Position numbers and translations under genes: made by a program. From Simmondsia chinensis (Eukaryota; Streptophyta; Magnoliopsida; Caryophyllales; Simmondsiaceae): 64,000 nucleotides of DNA. The notes under the pieces were generated by a model, which was not told the DNA's origin, did not search any database, and saw only the letters and a program-made list of their open reading frames with translations. Shown here one piece after another: positions 14,101 to 24,434 of this stretch. The stretch covers positions 6,026,501 through 6,090,500 of the forward strand of contig JAGTTD010000006.1 in NCBI GenBank assembly GCA_018398585.1, read 5' to 3'. Each line of letters opens with the position of its first letter. Position 1 is the stretch's first letter.

Positions 14101-17100
14101 GCTTTCCCGATAACAGTAGGAGTACACCAAGGGTCGGCTTTGAGCCCCTATCTGTTCATTCTGGTTATGGACGAGCTCACTAGGCACATCCAGGGATGTG
14201 TACCTTGGTGCATGCTTTTTGCAGATGACATAGTATTGGTGGGGGAGTCACGGGAGGAGATAAATGAGAAGCTGGAACTGTGGAGAGGGGTTCTAGAGTC
14301 GAAGGGTTTACGACTAAGCAGAGCCAAGACCGAGCACATGGAACTCAAGTTCGATCCCTCTACCACGGCCAGCTGGGAAGAAGTCAAGATTGGATATGAG
14401 GGCATTCCGAAGGAGAGATTCAGGCACTCGGGGTCCATGATACAGCACAACGGCGAAGTGGACGAGGATGTCAGCAACCGGATTAAAGCGGGATGGCTCA
14501 AGTGGAGGATGGCCTCCGCGGTACTTTGTGACAGAAAGTTCCCCTTGAAGCTAAAGGGAAGATACTATAAGACGGTTGTGACGCCAACCATGACGTATGG
14601 GGCGGAGTGCGGGGCGATGAAACAACAGCACACACAGAAGATGAAGGTGGCGGAGATGAGAATGCTGAGGTGGATGTGCGGACACACAAGGAAGGATAGG
14701 ATCAGAAACGACATCATAAGAGGCAAAATGGCGTAGCCCCCATTGAAGATAAATTGAGGGAGCAACGTCTGAGGTGGTTCGGACATGTTAGAAGGGGACC
14801 GGACAACGCTCCAGTAAGGAGATGCGAACAGCCCCTTACTACACTAGGCAGAAGAGGCAGAGGCAGGCCAATGAAGAGATGGCTTGAGACGATCCGACAA
14901 GACCTCACCCACCTAAACCTTCGAGAGGAGATGGCCTTAGATAGGGCCCAATGGAGGGCTAGCATAGGGGTTTTAGATGCTCCGGTTGGAGTAGGGTAGT
15001 CCAGCTTGCTAGTGCTTGGTCCTCTCGGCGCACGTAGGCTGTGTTTTCTGGCTCTCATGAGGTGTGCTTGCTACTTGCCTACTCATCTGATTTCTTACTC
15101 TACCTCTATCTCTATCTCTTTCTCTATCCTCTACCTCTACCCTTCCCTTATCTTATCTGTTGATTTCTGCTTAATGTGGCTTGCTTGGAGTCTGTTGTTT
15201 TTGCTCATCATGTGCTTTTTGCCCTACTCATGCTTTGGTGGTCTCAATTCTGACAGGTCTTTTGATCATTGCTGCGGACAACTTCTAAGGTTGGGGGTCC
15301 TCGGAAATAGCCTCTCTTCAGGGTAGCCTCCTGAAGGGGGAAGGCTGCGTACACCCCCTCCCCCCCCCCCCCCAAAGACCCTGCTTATGCGGGAGCCCTT
15401 GGAGGCACTGGGTTTGTTGTTGTTGTTGTAGGCTTATTTCCAGCTCATTGAATTTGGAGCTCAACTCATTGAGGCTTGAACTTGGCTTGTTTAGGTACAT
15501 TTAGGACTATGATTTAGCGCAAGATTAGCTCATAAACTTTCGTTTAGGCTTGCAAATAGTTGAGCTTGGGTTCGGCTTACTGAGCTAAAGAAGCTGGCCG
15601 AGCTTGAGTTTGAGATGTGTTGAGTGTCTCGAGTTAAATAACAAGCCAACTTCTCTCCAAAATGTTTCTGAGGGTTTGCCAATACATGGTTGATTGCATT
15701 GAGACTGGAAGGCGTTTATTGTCTTAGCATTTTTGTGTTTTTCATTTCATTCATTTGAGGATGTCTTGTCCTAGACGTGTTTTGCATTCTTTTTCCTCCC
15801 ACTTTTATTTTCTTATCTAGAAAAAAAGGGTCTTTTGCTTTTTCAAAAACTTGTTACGCTTTAGGTTTTGACTTGTCAACATTTTTCTTGGCTCAAAGCT
15901 TGTCGAGCGTGGAGACTTTGAGCTTAAGGTTGAACCTAGCTTTGACTCCTTCAGGCTCATTTGAGATCAGTTATGCTTGAATTTGGGCCTTTCAAGTGCA
16001 ATTATGCTCCTAAACTATCTCGACTTTGGCTTATTTAAGCTTGTTAGTTGCCAAGTCCTTGCTTTACGAGGCTCTAACTTGGCCTGGTTAGCTAAATGAA
16101 TCAACTTGGCTCATTTGCATCCCTAGTTTCCACTTTTAAATTTCAATTATGTTTCTCAAAACCCTCAAAATGGTGAAAACAGATGTTGATGGTCCTGGTT
16201 CAGATAAGAGATTTAGAGTGTCTCCTACTCTTCCAAGAGGCAGTTTTGATCCTGGTAAGATGTTATTTGGATACTTGTGTATACTGCTCTCTCTCTGCAT
16301 TCTTTTTTTTTTTTTTTTTTTTCCTTTTAAATGGATAATTTCTTCAAAATCGACATATGGTTTCTAGAGAGGAAAACTGAACCATTGATCGATTCATAGT
16401 TGTGGAAAATGCCTAAAATGTTCAATATCACACTGAGATCAGGGATTTAGTATTGAGTTCATGTATGAAACACGTATCAATGAGAAACACTATCCAGCGT
16501 CATTGCAATAATAAGAATAACGCTTGTAGGATGATTGCTAACTGTATCACTTGGAAAAGAGCTTTTCTACATAGATGTCAATTTTCTTGGTCTTATCTAT
16601 TTGAATATTCAGAGAACACAAACATTTTTGCTTACTGTTTATTTTTTTTTTTTCCCTAAAAAATTTTGTTCTCCAATGGTCCCATTCATATCTCAGGAAT
16701 GTTCTTTATAAATATAGTATATCTCAGGAAGTTGTTAAGCTCTTAGTTCATATTATGACCCAGATAAATGTCTTGACATTTGGTATTTGAAGTTCCATGT
16801 CAGCCTTATCTCTTACTCAAAATGTAATTATCATAAAATTAAATTGCGGTGTGCCGTTGCGCAATGTTGCAGATGTTATATAACCTGTTGTTGGTGGTAA
16901 TGTAAATTTTTATACCTTTTTGGCAATATTTAACATGCACATATCTTAGTAAATAAAATACAATGTAAGTGCATTATAGAGGTTAGTACAAAGGTAGCAC
17001 TATGGAAAGGCTAATTGCATAATAGTTAGCTCAACAGTTAGCTCAAAATCCCTTGCATAACAGCTATCCTATTACATAATACCCGTTATTGATCCCATGC

Positions 17101-20100
17101 TCATACTGGTTTTGAACATTCACAACATCACTTTGTTTTAAGTTGTTCAAGCACAACCATGATGATTAACTTGATGAGCAATTGTGTAACTGCTAGCTTA
17201 AAATATATTACATAACACAATTTCCTTTATTTGATTTCATGGTTACTGTACATCAAGACACCGGGTTTGTTGATGTTGTTGTTGTTGGTTACTATACATA
17301 ACGCTTTTATTTGGTTCTGTAATAGTTACCTAGAAGAGAAGCACGTTCTTATACAAGCTCACATTGCACATGTTTTTGCACGGTTGGGCACTTAGCAGGT
17401 GTTGTTGGGAGCTTTCAAATTCCTGGAATGGTTAATTCTGCTCACAGCATGCTTGGTTATCCCTCTGCACAAAGGTCATTTGCACTACTGCACGTGTTTA
17501 TATTCTAACCATAGTTACTTTGACTCTTCTTTCTATTGTAAAATGCCTCTATCGGGTAAGGATACTTGGATTGGTATGATATGTGGACACTTCAAATTAG
17601 AACATGAACATAGGAAAATCATAAAAAATAACGGAGTCGGACATCTGGATCCATAATTAAGATCATTATATATTCATACATGATTATGCCTAATTGAAGA
17701 AGCGAAACCCTTAGTCGCTATGACTCGATTTTGCCCTAAAGTACTCATGTCGAGTAAAGTACTTGGAAGCTGGCATGATACTTAGACTTTTCGAAACAAA
17801 CCAAAAACATAGAGAAAAGCCGAAAACCTATGGACACATACACGTGTCTGAGTCTCACAAGCAGGGTAACAGAGCTCACGAGGTTGAGAATGTATCTTTT
17901 GAGTTTGAGTATGTTGATTTGTTTTCAAGCAAACGCGTGATTAAGAATCTGTGATTTTGACTCTCTTTTCGTCTTATATGATTCCATCTTTTGAACTATG
18001 ATAACAGGGCCACCAATGGGATAAATGCGGCAAAATTGGTGAGTCTTTTTGCTTGAATATTGTTTTGTTCTCTAATTTCTTGTGTAGGGGTGTATTAGCC
18101 GAGTCTAAGCTTGTTAGGCCCATGAATCGGCTCAAGCTTGGCTAGAAGTTGATGGAGCTTGGAGACTTTGAGTTTAATTTTGTTGGCTTGATTCGGTTCA
18201 ATTGGAACTGGATGAGCTTTGGGCCAAGCTTGTCTCATTTGTGCTCAGGCTGCGTTCATTTCGGCACATTTACGCTTAAAATTTAACTCAATTTGGGCAC
18301 CTTTATGCTCCCGCACCATTGAGTTTGAGTTTTACGTGTTGGGCTTTGAATCACTTTGCTAATGAGCTTGCTCAACTTGGCTCAGTCTTGAAACTTAGCT
18401 GAACTTCTTAAGCTAAACAACAAGCCGACTTGTGGTTGCTGGATTCACTTACACTTGTTACTTTTTATCATCATCAAATATGCTAATAGTTGTAAGATTG
18501 TGGATTATAGTATTGTTTGGACTGATTTCTCTAGATAAATGTTTTACGTTGTGATATGAGTTCTTTATTGTATTGTTTTGAGCACAGAATCAAATCACAG
18601 CTTGTGGTCACAGTTTTCTGAAGCGAGCTGTTGCGAATTTACATGACAGGCTGCAACAATCGCTTTGGGTTTTCAATGGAAACTTAGATGCTCTCAAGCC
18701 ATGTGTTTGCAAAATATCTGAATAAATAGCTATACGAGTATTACTTTTTACATCACGTTAATAGTTTTGAATACGGAAACCATTTGGCTTTATAGGACTC
18801 ATGTTGAATAAGGATATGAGGATATTACACTCGAACACTTCAATTTGGACCCAAAAAATAGAAATTTTTAGCAAATACTCACCACCATGAACTGCAATTT
18901 GATTCTATTTGGTGCCTTATAGTACTCATGCTCCACAATACATCCCTCTAATATTTATGCCGCTTTGATGTTCTTCGACATATAAATACATTTAGGGAAT
19001 TTGTCTCTTGTATGCCCAAGGCTTGAGCATTTATCGATAGGTTTCATGTCCTTTCTATATGTAGAATAAGTTGTTGCAAGGTTTTACAATTTTATCACCT
19101 AGGAATCCTCTGCCAGAATTTTGTGTACCTTTTTTGGGCAATTTAATTACAAGCCCAGATACTCAATAGGAATTTGATGGGAATTTTAACGTGGCACATA
19201 AAATTTGCCAGAATTATATGCCATGTTACCATTTTCTGCCTGGACTTCTTAAGCCTTAATTTACCTCACAGTATATATTAAACAGCCAAATCTTAGGTAT
19301 CTGTTTAATCACATTTGTATAATTCTATCTATAAATAGAATGTAATAAGAATACTCTGAAGGTTACAACGTTACATAATGGCTAATGGCATCATGACTTC
19401 AAAACATGTTGCAGGACAGCAATGTTGGTGCGCATGCTCCACAAAATAATCCTCCATGTCCAACGTTATTCCTAGCTGAGCTGGGACCTCGCTGTAATGA
19501 GCAAGAGCTAATTCAATTATTTTCCAGGTTTCTATCCTTCTTTTTGTTTCTATAATTAAGTTTTGTTTCTGCCAAAGTTTGGAATTGTATATATTTATGG
19601 TATTTTATCCATCGCAAAACATTATATATGGGGAAAATTATCCCTTATTAGCACTTTTATCTTAGGATTGAAGTTCTCCCGAGTTTTTGTAATGCTCTGC
19701 AAGAACGCTATATTAGTGGACCTTTTTTTCATGTTCACATAACTGACATATTTACGATGGTTGTTGCCTTTTTAACTAACACGTTAACTATTACTGACCA
19801 AAAGCAAACGATGTGAGGGCACCCGAGAAACACGCCAAATATTAGGAAATGTCTCAAAATTGAAGAATAGGGTTGGGGGCCTTTCAAGAATAGTCTCTCT
19901 ATAGAATAGCACTCTATAGGGGTAAGATTGCATACATCTTACCCTCCCTAGACCTTGCCTTGACGGAAGCCTCTTTGAGGCACTAGGTGGTGGTTGTCGT
20001 TGCAGTCTCAAAATTAAAGAAACTTAAGATACAACAACAACAACAATCCCAGTGCCTCGCGGCTCCCGCAAAAGCAGGGTCTGGGAGGGGTATATGTACG

Positions 20101-23100
20101 CAGCCATACCCCTTTCGAGTGGAAAGGAGACTGTTTCCGAGGACCCCCAACATGAAGTACAGGGGCGCCTGCAAATAAAACCATCAATTTATCGCCAAAT
20201 GAATGAAGGAAATAGACATGCAAGTATTTAAGTATGTATGTAAGCCAAGAAAACAGCCGAGTCATCAAAGAATAAACTAACCATCATATAAGTGCACCAC
20301 ATGCGGCGATGACTGCCTAGGAATCTTAAACTACAAGTCGCTCGCCGCCCTATTCTACGCTACCGCATCCGCTACCCTTATGCTAGCCCTCCATCGTGCC
20401 CTATCTGAGGCCATCTCGTCTCTCAGGTTTAGGTGGGTTAAGTCGTGACGGATCGTCTCCGGCCAACTCCTCTTTGGCCTTCCCCTCCCTCTTCTACCTA
20501 GCATCGTCTGAAGCTGTTCACACCTCCTGACTGGGGCTGTAGTCGGTCTCCTGCTAACATGTCCAAACCATCTTAGGCGGTGCTCCCGCAATTTATACTC
20601 GATCGAGGCTACACCCAGTTTACCTCTTATTACATCGTTCCTAATCCTATCCTTCCTTGTGTGGCCACACATCCAGCGCAGCATCCTCATCTCTGCTACC
20701 TTTATTCTCTGTGTCTGATTCTGTTACAAGGTACCTATAAGAGATTTTTTCTAAATATATGCAGTTCCTTCACTTCTTCATCTATGTTTTTCTTACCAGA
20801 TGCCGGGGATATTTGAAGTTGAAGAAGCAGGGCCCAGTTGCATTTGTTGACTTTCAGGTGCAGTCATACATTCATTAATTTTCATTATTCTTTGATAGTT
20901 TTTAACTTATCAAGATATGTATAATGGTATTTTAATGAATAACATATAATGTAAATAATTAAGGAGGCCATTACAAAATAGCGTTATGTAACGACAAATT
21001 GTGTAACAGTTAGCTTAAAAACCATTGCATGATGGCCATTAAGTTAAGCAACGACCTTTATCTGATTCAATTGAATTTTGCGCATATTTATGTTTGGCTC
21101 TTTATAGGTTTGTGTACTTCGGTTTTCATATTTTTCTTGTACAACACAATGGTCTTTTAACAACTAAACCTCCAGATGTAACTTGAAATTGCTTTTTGAT
21201 AATTAAAAATTAACTCTGTGGGTCCCAAGCCCGAATAGAGGGTTGTGTTTGAATATAATACTTGGGTCCATGTGACTTACCTCACCAGATGCCAACACTA
21301 AACTGAATCTCTGAAGTTTAATAGTGCTTCTACGACAAAATACTAGGATGGCTGAAGCTCTTTATATAGTATTCTATTCCTTCCCTGGTAGCTTCCATGT
21401 AATTGTTGAGGAACAAACTATTTCAAAGGCTCGAGTTATTAGGTGAAGCCTTAAGAATAATCTTATACTTAATATGCCTCCGTTATGCGAATGCCTATTG
21501 GGTTTAAAGCGCGGATAATGTACTTGTTGATTTCATATCTGGTGAAGCTGTATGTTTTATTAAGAGGTAGGGGCTGTTAAGATTCAACTGGACTCTTGGA
21601 CAAAGAGGCTCTGATACCTATACCGTTTGTCCTCGTACCCACCACTCCCTTCCCATCAGTCTTCCTCTACTATTGTGGCCATTATTTGGTTCGGTATATG
21701 TAATAAGGTTGCTCTGTTGTGACTTGGATGTCATTGATTCAAGTATTTGGAATGGCCTGTCCGCTAAATGTGTGGATAAGAGTATATGCGTATGACCCTT
21801 CTTAGACCCAGATTGATTGGGAGCCTTGTGCATTGATCTACCCTTTTATTGTTTGGGTTCGATATATGCTAAATTCGTCCCTTTCTAGGCCTCGCCTTTG
21901 GTGAAAGCCTTGTGCGTTGGTCTATCCTTTTTATGGTATGCAATATGTTGCCCCTTTTCAGACCCCACTTTGATGGGAGCGTTATGTATTAGGGCCTGTT
22001 TGGCCAAGTTGTTAAAAAAATTTGTTTTTTTTTAAGAAACACTTATTGGAGAAATTCTTTCATAGAGAATGTTATGAAGAGGGACATTTTTAGCTGAAAA
22101 TTCTTTTTTGCTTTTGAGGATAAACACTATTTTCCTGTTTCGACTTCTACTTTTATTTGAAAACACTTTCCCTTTATTGGACAAACACACTTAAAAAATG
22201 AAATATGCTTTCTTTAGTCAAAAACACTTCTTTTGCAAAAAAAAAGGCCTGGCAAAACAGGTCCCGAGTCTGCCCTTTTTTATTGATTGTATGGGTCTGT
22301 AATGTTTTGCGTATATTTGACCCTTTTCAGACTTCGCTCATGTATGTCTATATAACTTATTGTTATTCTGGTATTCAGTATCTTGTTACATATAACTTTT
22401 TCTAGACTGAATTAACTAAAATTTCTGTATTTTTGGTGCAGGATACGGCTTGCTCGACTGAAGCTCGAAAGCAGCTACAAGGTGCAATTCTCTACTCCTC
22501 TCTTCCCGGAGAGGGCATTCGCTTGGAGTATCCTTTTTCTTATCTGTGTGAAGAGGTTTCCCTTGGTCAATTGATGCTTTTTGTGGGTCTTTCACCAAAA
22601 TACTATAAAAGCGAATTACGTCAGGGAAAATCAAAAGTCATTGTTTTCGAAATCTGTGAAAAGAGGCAATAAGTTCGACGACAGACAACCTAGTGCCTCA
22701 TTGAGGCTCACATCAAGGCAGTGTCTGTTAAAAGAGGCAATATATTCTAGATTGGAGACCTTATCCAACCCGTGCTATTTGGTCCAATATTCTATTGGTA
22801 GCTATTAATTCAAGTTCTCAATCCTTCATTTGGACCTTTACTTGATCTGTTTCCATCAGCATCCAGTTCAAATATATTTAAAATGTTAAAATAGCAGTAC
22901 GGACAAGAACTCAAATCAAGCCTAATCGTTCAACCCGACCATAATAGACCTATAATCATTCAGTTCGGTCGTTGGGGGCTTTAATTTGAATTTAGTTGTT
23001 ATTAGGACCAAAATTATTATTATCAAATTGATGACGTGATTTATGCTGAATAATAATAGCAACAAAACTCCCAAAAGATGCTCTGGTATAAGCATACTTG

Positions 23101-23276
23101 CCCAGTCAATGACATTACCTTTGAATCTTTACCGGTCTTTGATCTAGTCTGATGCGGTCCGATCCAATTTAATTTTGGACCCATAGGCATACTTTGGTGA
23201 TATAGATGGAAGTTTTGCTTAATGATAATTCAGATATGCAAAATCACGAATGGGAAAGCGCAGGAAGGAAAATTAG
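6807..23276 (+). CDS. two-RRM RNA-binding protein (RBPMS/Whi3-like plant family), 10 coding exons
   Basis: Exons: 6807-7070, 9869-9931, 10567-10651, 16183-16254, 17399-17474, 18008-18038, 19415-19527, 20800-20857, 22442-22527, 23234-23276. All introns are GT-AG and phases agree throughout, giving 891 nt or 296 residues plus a stop. Residues 11-45 are rich in Pro, Tyr and Ser. RRM1 (about 47-130) has RNP2 LFVAGF at 51-56 and RNP1 core FAFAVF at 90-95, ending [17 protein letters not shown] linker (138-212) follows. RRM2 (about 213-287) has RNP2 LFLAEL at 215-220 and RNP1 GPVAFVDF at 246-253, ending RLEYAKSRM and a basic tail. Family knowledge suggests single-stranded RNA binding, perhaps in mRNA localisation or processing; the target is unknown. 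No broken exon was found, so the gene is probably functional despite transposons in its introns and just upstream. The exon model is my own reading and lacks transcript support. Confidence 0.9.
7205..7790. repeat. cluster of short GTTTGGCAA/GGGTAA palindromic repeats
   Basis: The motif (c)tgtttggcaac-gggtaa and its complement ttaccc...aaacagg recur at least six times, in both orientations, between about 7210 and 7785. This looks like several small MITE-type elements inserted into each other. No target duplications could be set. Confidence 0.5.
7790..8830. repeat. degenerate GCTCA/GAGCTT-rich repeat
   Basis: Long runs of near-repeats such as ttaggctcaaatttgctcat and gagcttggct fill this stretch. 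The same texture returns in later introns (10700-10800, 11040-11135, 15430-15640, 15890-16125, 18090-18430) and faintly at 25435-25480 and 42115-42150. I see no coding potential and cannot name the family. Confidence 0.5.
9932..10566 (+). other. intron 2 of the RRM gene
   Basis: Donor AAT|GTAAGA, acceptor ctccag|GGC. It contains one short RTE insertion (10086-10212). Outside it there is only AT-rich sequence with a TTACATAAC motif near 10015. Confidence 0.8.
10086..10212 (-). mobile_element. 5'-truncated RTE LINE (or derived SINE) 3' end
   Basis: On the minus strand this reads as the RTE 3' end: an aaggct-type core, a GC-rich hairpin region and a (TTG)n tail, seen on the plus strand as the run of CAA at 10088. 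It is flanked by a 12 bp direct repeat, atgggcttcata, at 10074-10085 and 10213-10224. Confidence 0.85.
11151..15428 (+). mobile_element. RTE-clade LINE A, near full length
   Basis: A CT-rich start and a 900 bp CCACC-rich leader precede a single endonuclease plus reverse-transcriptase reading frame (12070-14999). A 430 bp 3' region follows and ends in TTG repeats at 15417-15428. The imperfect target duplication is taggctcatttc (about 11133-11144) against taggcttatttc (15429-15440). One long ORF and a TTG tail are typical of plant RTE elements. Confidence 0.9.
12070..14999 (+). pseudogene. RTE endonuclease/reverse transcriptase ORF, LINE A
   Basis: The N-terminal AP-type endonuclease has [25 protein letters not shown] and a DYIL end. 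The reverse transcriptase has [26 protein letters not shown] and the catalytic FADD at about 14219-14230. The C-terminal region contains the RLRWFGHV motif. Compared with LINE B it carries stops at 12865 (TGG to TAG), 12955 (TAT to TAG), 13017, 13198 and 13426. It also has an in-frame 15 bp loss near 13711 that removes the SILIPI strand, and a 1 bp deletion near 14730. Catalytic residues survive but the frame does not. Confidence 0.9.
16255..17398 (+). other. intron 4 of the RRM gene
   Basis: Donor CCTG|GTAAGA, acceptor ttagcag|GTG. It is AT-rich with a poly-T run at 16304-16322. Several copies of a TTACATAAC/GCATAACAGCTAT motif lie at 16830-17230, and a 33 bp RTE insertion at 17254-17286. 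Confidence 0.8.
17254..17286 (+). mobile_element. 33 bp RTE 3'-tail insertion
   Basis: Only the last bases of the RTE 3' end (caccgggttt plus TTG repeats) are present. They are flanked by ggttactgtacat (17241-17253) and ggttactatacat (17287-17299), a 13 bp duplication with one mismatch. This is an extreme 5' truncation. Confidence 0.75.
17475..19414 (+). other. introns 5 and 6 of the RRM gene with the 31 nt exon 6 between
   Basis: Intron 5 (17475-18007) holds a 63-codon chance ORF at 17763-17954 with no recognisable motif. Intron 6 (18039-19414) begins with GCTCA/GAGCTT-rich repeat (18090-18430) and is otherwise AT-rich. The micro-exon 18008-18038 is supported by canonical acceptor aacag|GGC, donor TTG|GTGAGT, and frame closure. 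Confidence 0.7.
19868..20004 (+). mobile_element. 5'-truncated RTE 3' end
   Basis: It has the RTE 3' block (ggttgggggcc through aggcactagg) with a TGG/TTG-type tail. It is flanked by gtctcaaaattgaagaa (19851-19867) and gtctcaaaattaaagaa (20005-20021), a 17 bp duplication with one mismatch. Confidence 0.85.
20034..20730 (-). mobile_element. 5'-truncated RTE LINE with C-terminal coding remnant
   Basis: On the minus strand, 20690-20355 encodes the end of the RTE protein ([31 protein letters not shown]), closely matching LINEs A and B. The 3' UTR and a TTG tail (CAA run at 20034-20048) follow. It was inserted almost directly beside the opposite-strand RTE fragment ending at 20004. I could not find its target duplication. 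Confidence 0.85.
20355..20690 (-). pseudogene. RTE reverse transcriptase C-terminal fragment
   Basis: A 111-residue open frame covers only the C-terminal region after the catalytic domain. It keeps the W-x-C-G-H and WFGHV motifs. It lacks endonuclease and RT palm, so it is a 5'-truncation product. Confidence 0.85.
21400..21620 (-). mobile_element. decayed TRIM (miniature LTR retrotransposon) remnant
   Basis: Block order matches the intact TRIM at 46424-46716: an LTR-like start with aggtgaagcc, then tgcctccgttatgcgaatg, a gcgcggataatg block, gctgttaagattcaa, and finally gaggctctgatacc, the complement of a tRNA-Met primer site. The right LTR is not recognisable. Confidence 0.65.
21794..22360 (+). 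repeat. tandem array of SINE-like 3'-end units, split by a MITE
   Basis: About four units of roughly 75-83 bp begin at 21794, 21877, 21951 and 22321. Each carries (g)accctttctagaccc, then gggagccttgtgcattgg, then a T-rich run. The third unit is interrupted by 21992-22263. The unit resembles the 3' part of plant tRNA-derived SINEs, but no promoter boxes were seen. Confidence 0.6.
21992..22263. mobile_element. MITE with GGGCCTGTTTGGC-type ends
   Basis: The left end gggcctgtttggccaag pairs imperfectly with the right end, whose complement reads gggacctgttttgccaggc. The interior is AT-rich and non-coding. The ends resemble common plant hAT-type MITEs, but no 8 bp duplication survives. Confidence 0.65.
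22672..22729 (-). mobile_element. 58 bp degenerate RTE 3'-end insertion
   Basis: It carries the complement of the RTE tail block (cctagtgcctcattgagg). A perfect 13 bp duplication, aaaagaggcaata, lies at 22659-22671 and 22730-22742. Confidence 0.75.
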
Positions 23277-24434
23277 GTACCCTGGCGGATTTTTTGAAGA
23301 ATTACTCAAAGCATATGTATGGAGTTAAACATAGCGATCTTTGTATTATCCTTTTTTTTTGCATTAATGTTAGGATCGTTTACATTATATTGCCATGTAC
23401 TGTTCCAAGTATGCTAGCTTAACGTTTATACTTTTATTTATGTTAATTTAATCTCCATAATATGTTATCTTTTTTCTTTATAGACGTAAGAAGTATGATA
23501 TTTGCCTCGGGTGGGGCTACGACGGCATAGGGATGGGAGAAGGCGAGCTCGAATCCGATGTCTTCTGTTTGAAGTGAATTGTTTCCATGTTTTTTATTAA
23601 CGGTGGATTGTCATTAATTTAAATCTCGAATCATATCAGTAAGGGGGAGAGTATGTTTAACTCTTGTAGGGGAAACTATTAGAGGTTGTTTAGAAATAGA
23701 AAATCTTTTAGTTTTTTTGAAAAATTTAATGAGGAAATAGGAGAACTTAAAAAGTTGTCTAAATCTCAGTTTTTTAATTAGAGAAGTTAAAAAATACTTT
23801 TTCTACTGTTTTGGAAAATTTGGAGAGCATTTTAACATTATTTTTCAAGATTTTTCACCTCGTACTTTTTTATTCTCGGCTTCATTCTCTTTCTTGTTTT
23901 CTGCTCTGCCCTTCCCTTTTTCTTTCTCTACTCCAATTTTTTAGTTCCAAGCTCTCAAGCTTACCAATTCCTTAAGTATAACACAACAACCACCCAGTGC
24001 CTCAAGGGATCCCGCAAAAGCGGGGTTTGGGGGTAGATGTATGCAGCCTTCCCCCTTTTGGGGGTTGCCCAGAAGGAAGGCTATTTCCGAGGCTTCCTAA
24101 CCTGAAGTATAATATTACTTGTAAATCATAACTATATTATTGATACTGGTTATCCAAATATTTTTTAGTTGGCGCTATATTGGATTGAACAGTATCAGAT
24201 GAAGAGGATTATGTGAGTTAGCATGTGGTATGATTAAGCATGTTATACGTATAGTGATACTAGTGTTCTATTTCAACAATAGATTACTCTTTTTCTTTGC
24301 ATTTAATTCAACATTATGAGTAGTTGTTTTGCACTCTAAATTATGTGTCCCAAAATAGTATTATATACAAACTAGTATCACACTTTTCATAAATATGATA
24401 TACACAAACAAGTCATTTTTCCATCAATTACCCT
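23277..24434 (+). other. 3' flank of the RRM gene
   Basis: It begins with presumed 3' UTR. A donor-like GTACCC directly after the stop and an acceptor at 23483 allow a 3' UTR intron or alternative end. An RTE fragment (23982-24104) follows, then AT-rich DNA with no gene. Confidence 0.5.
23982..24104 (-). mobile_element. 5'-truncated RTE 3' end
   Basis: A CAA-repeat tail, then cccagtgcctcaaggg and the GC-rich hairpin block, read on the minus strand as an RTE 3' end. It is flanked by aagtataa at 23974-23981 and 24105-24112. Confidence 0.8.

Larger units (their letters stand above)
10652..16182 (+). other. intron 3 of the RRM gene (5.5 kb)
   Basis: Donor ACAG|GTATGT, acceptor aaaacag|ATG. Most of its length is the RTE LINE at 11151-15428. 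The flanks are GCTCA/GAGCTT-rich repeat. Without the LINE the intron would be about 1.25 kb. Confidence 0.85.

Noticed and set aside
17763..17954. 63-codon ORF inside intron 5
   Set aside because: It matches no family and lies within a well-supported intron.
22528..22671. Exon 9 reading on past 22527 into an open frame
   Set aside because: The RRM2 end EYAKSRM is restored only by splicing GGA|GTATCC to the exon at 23234.
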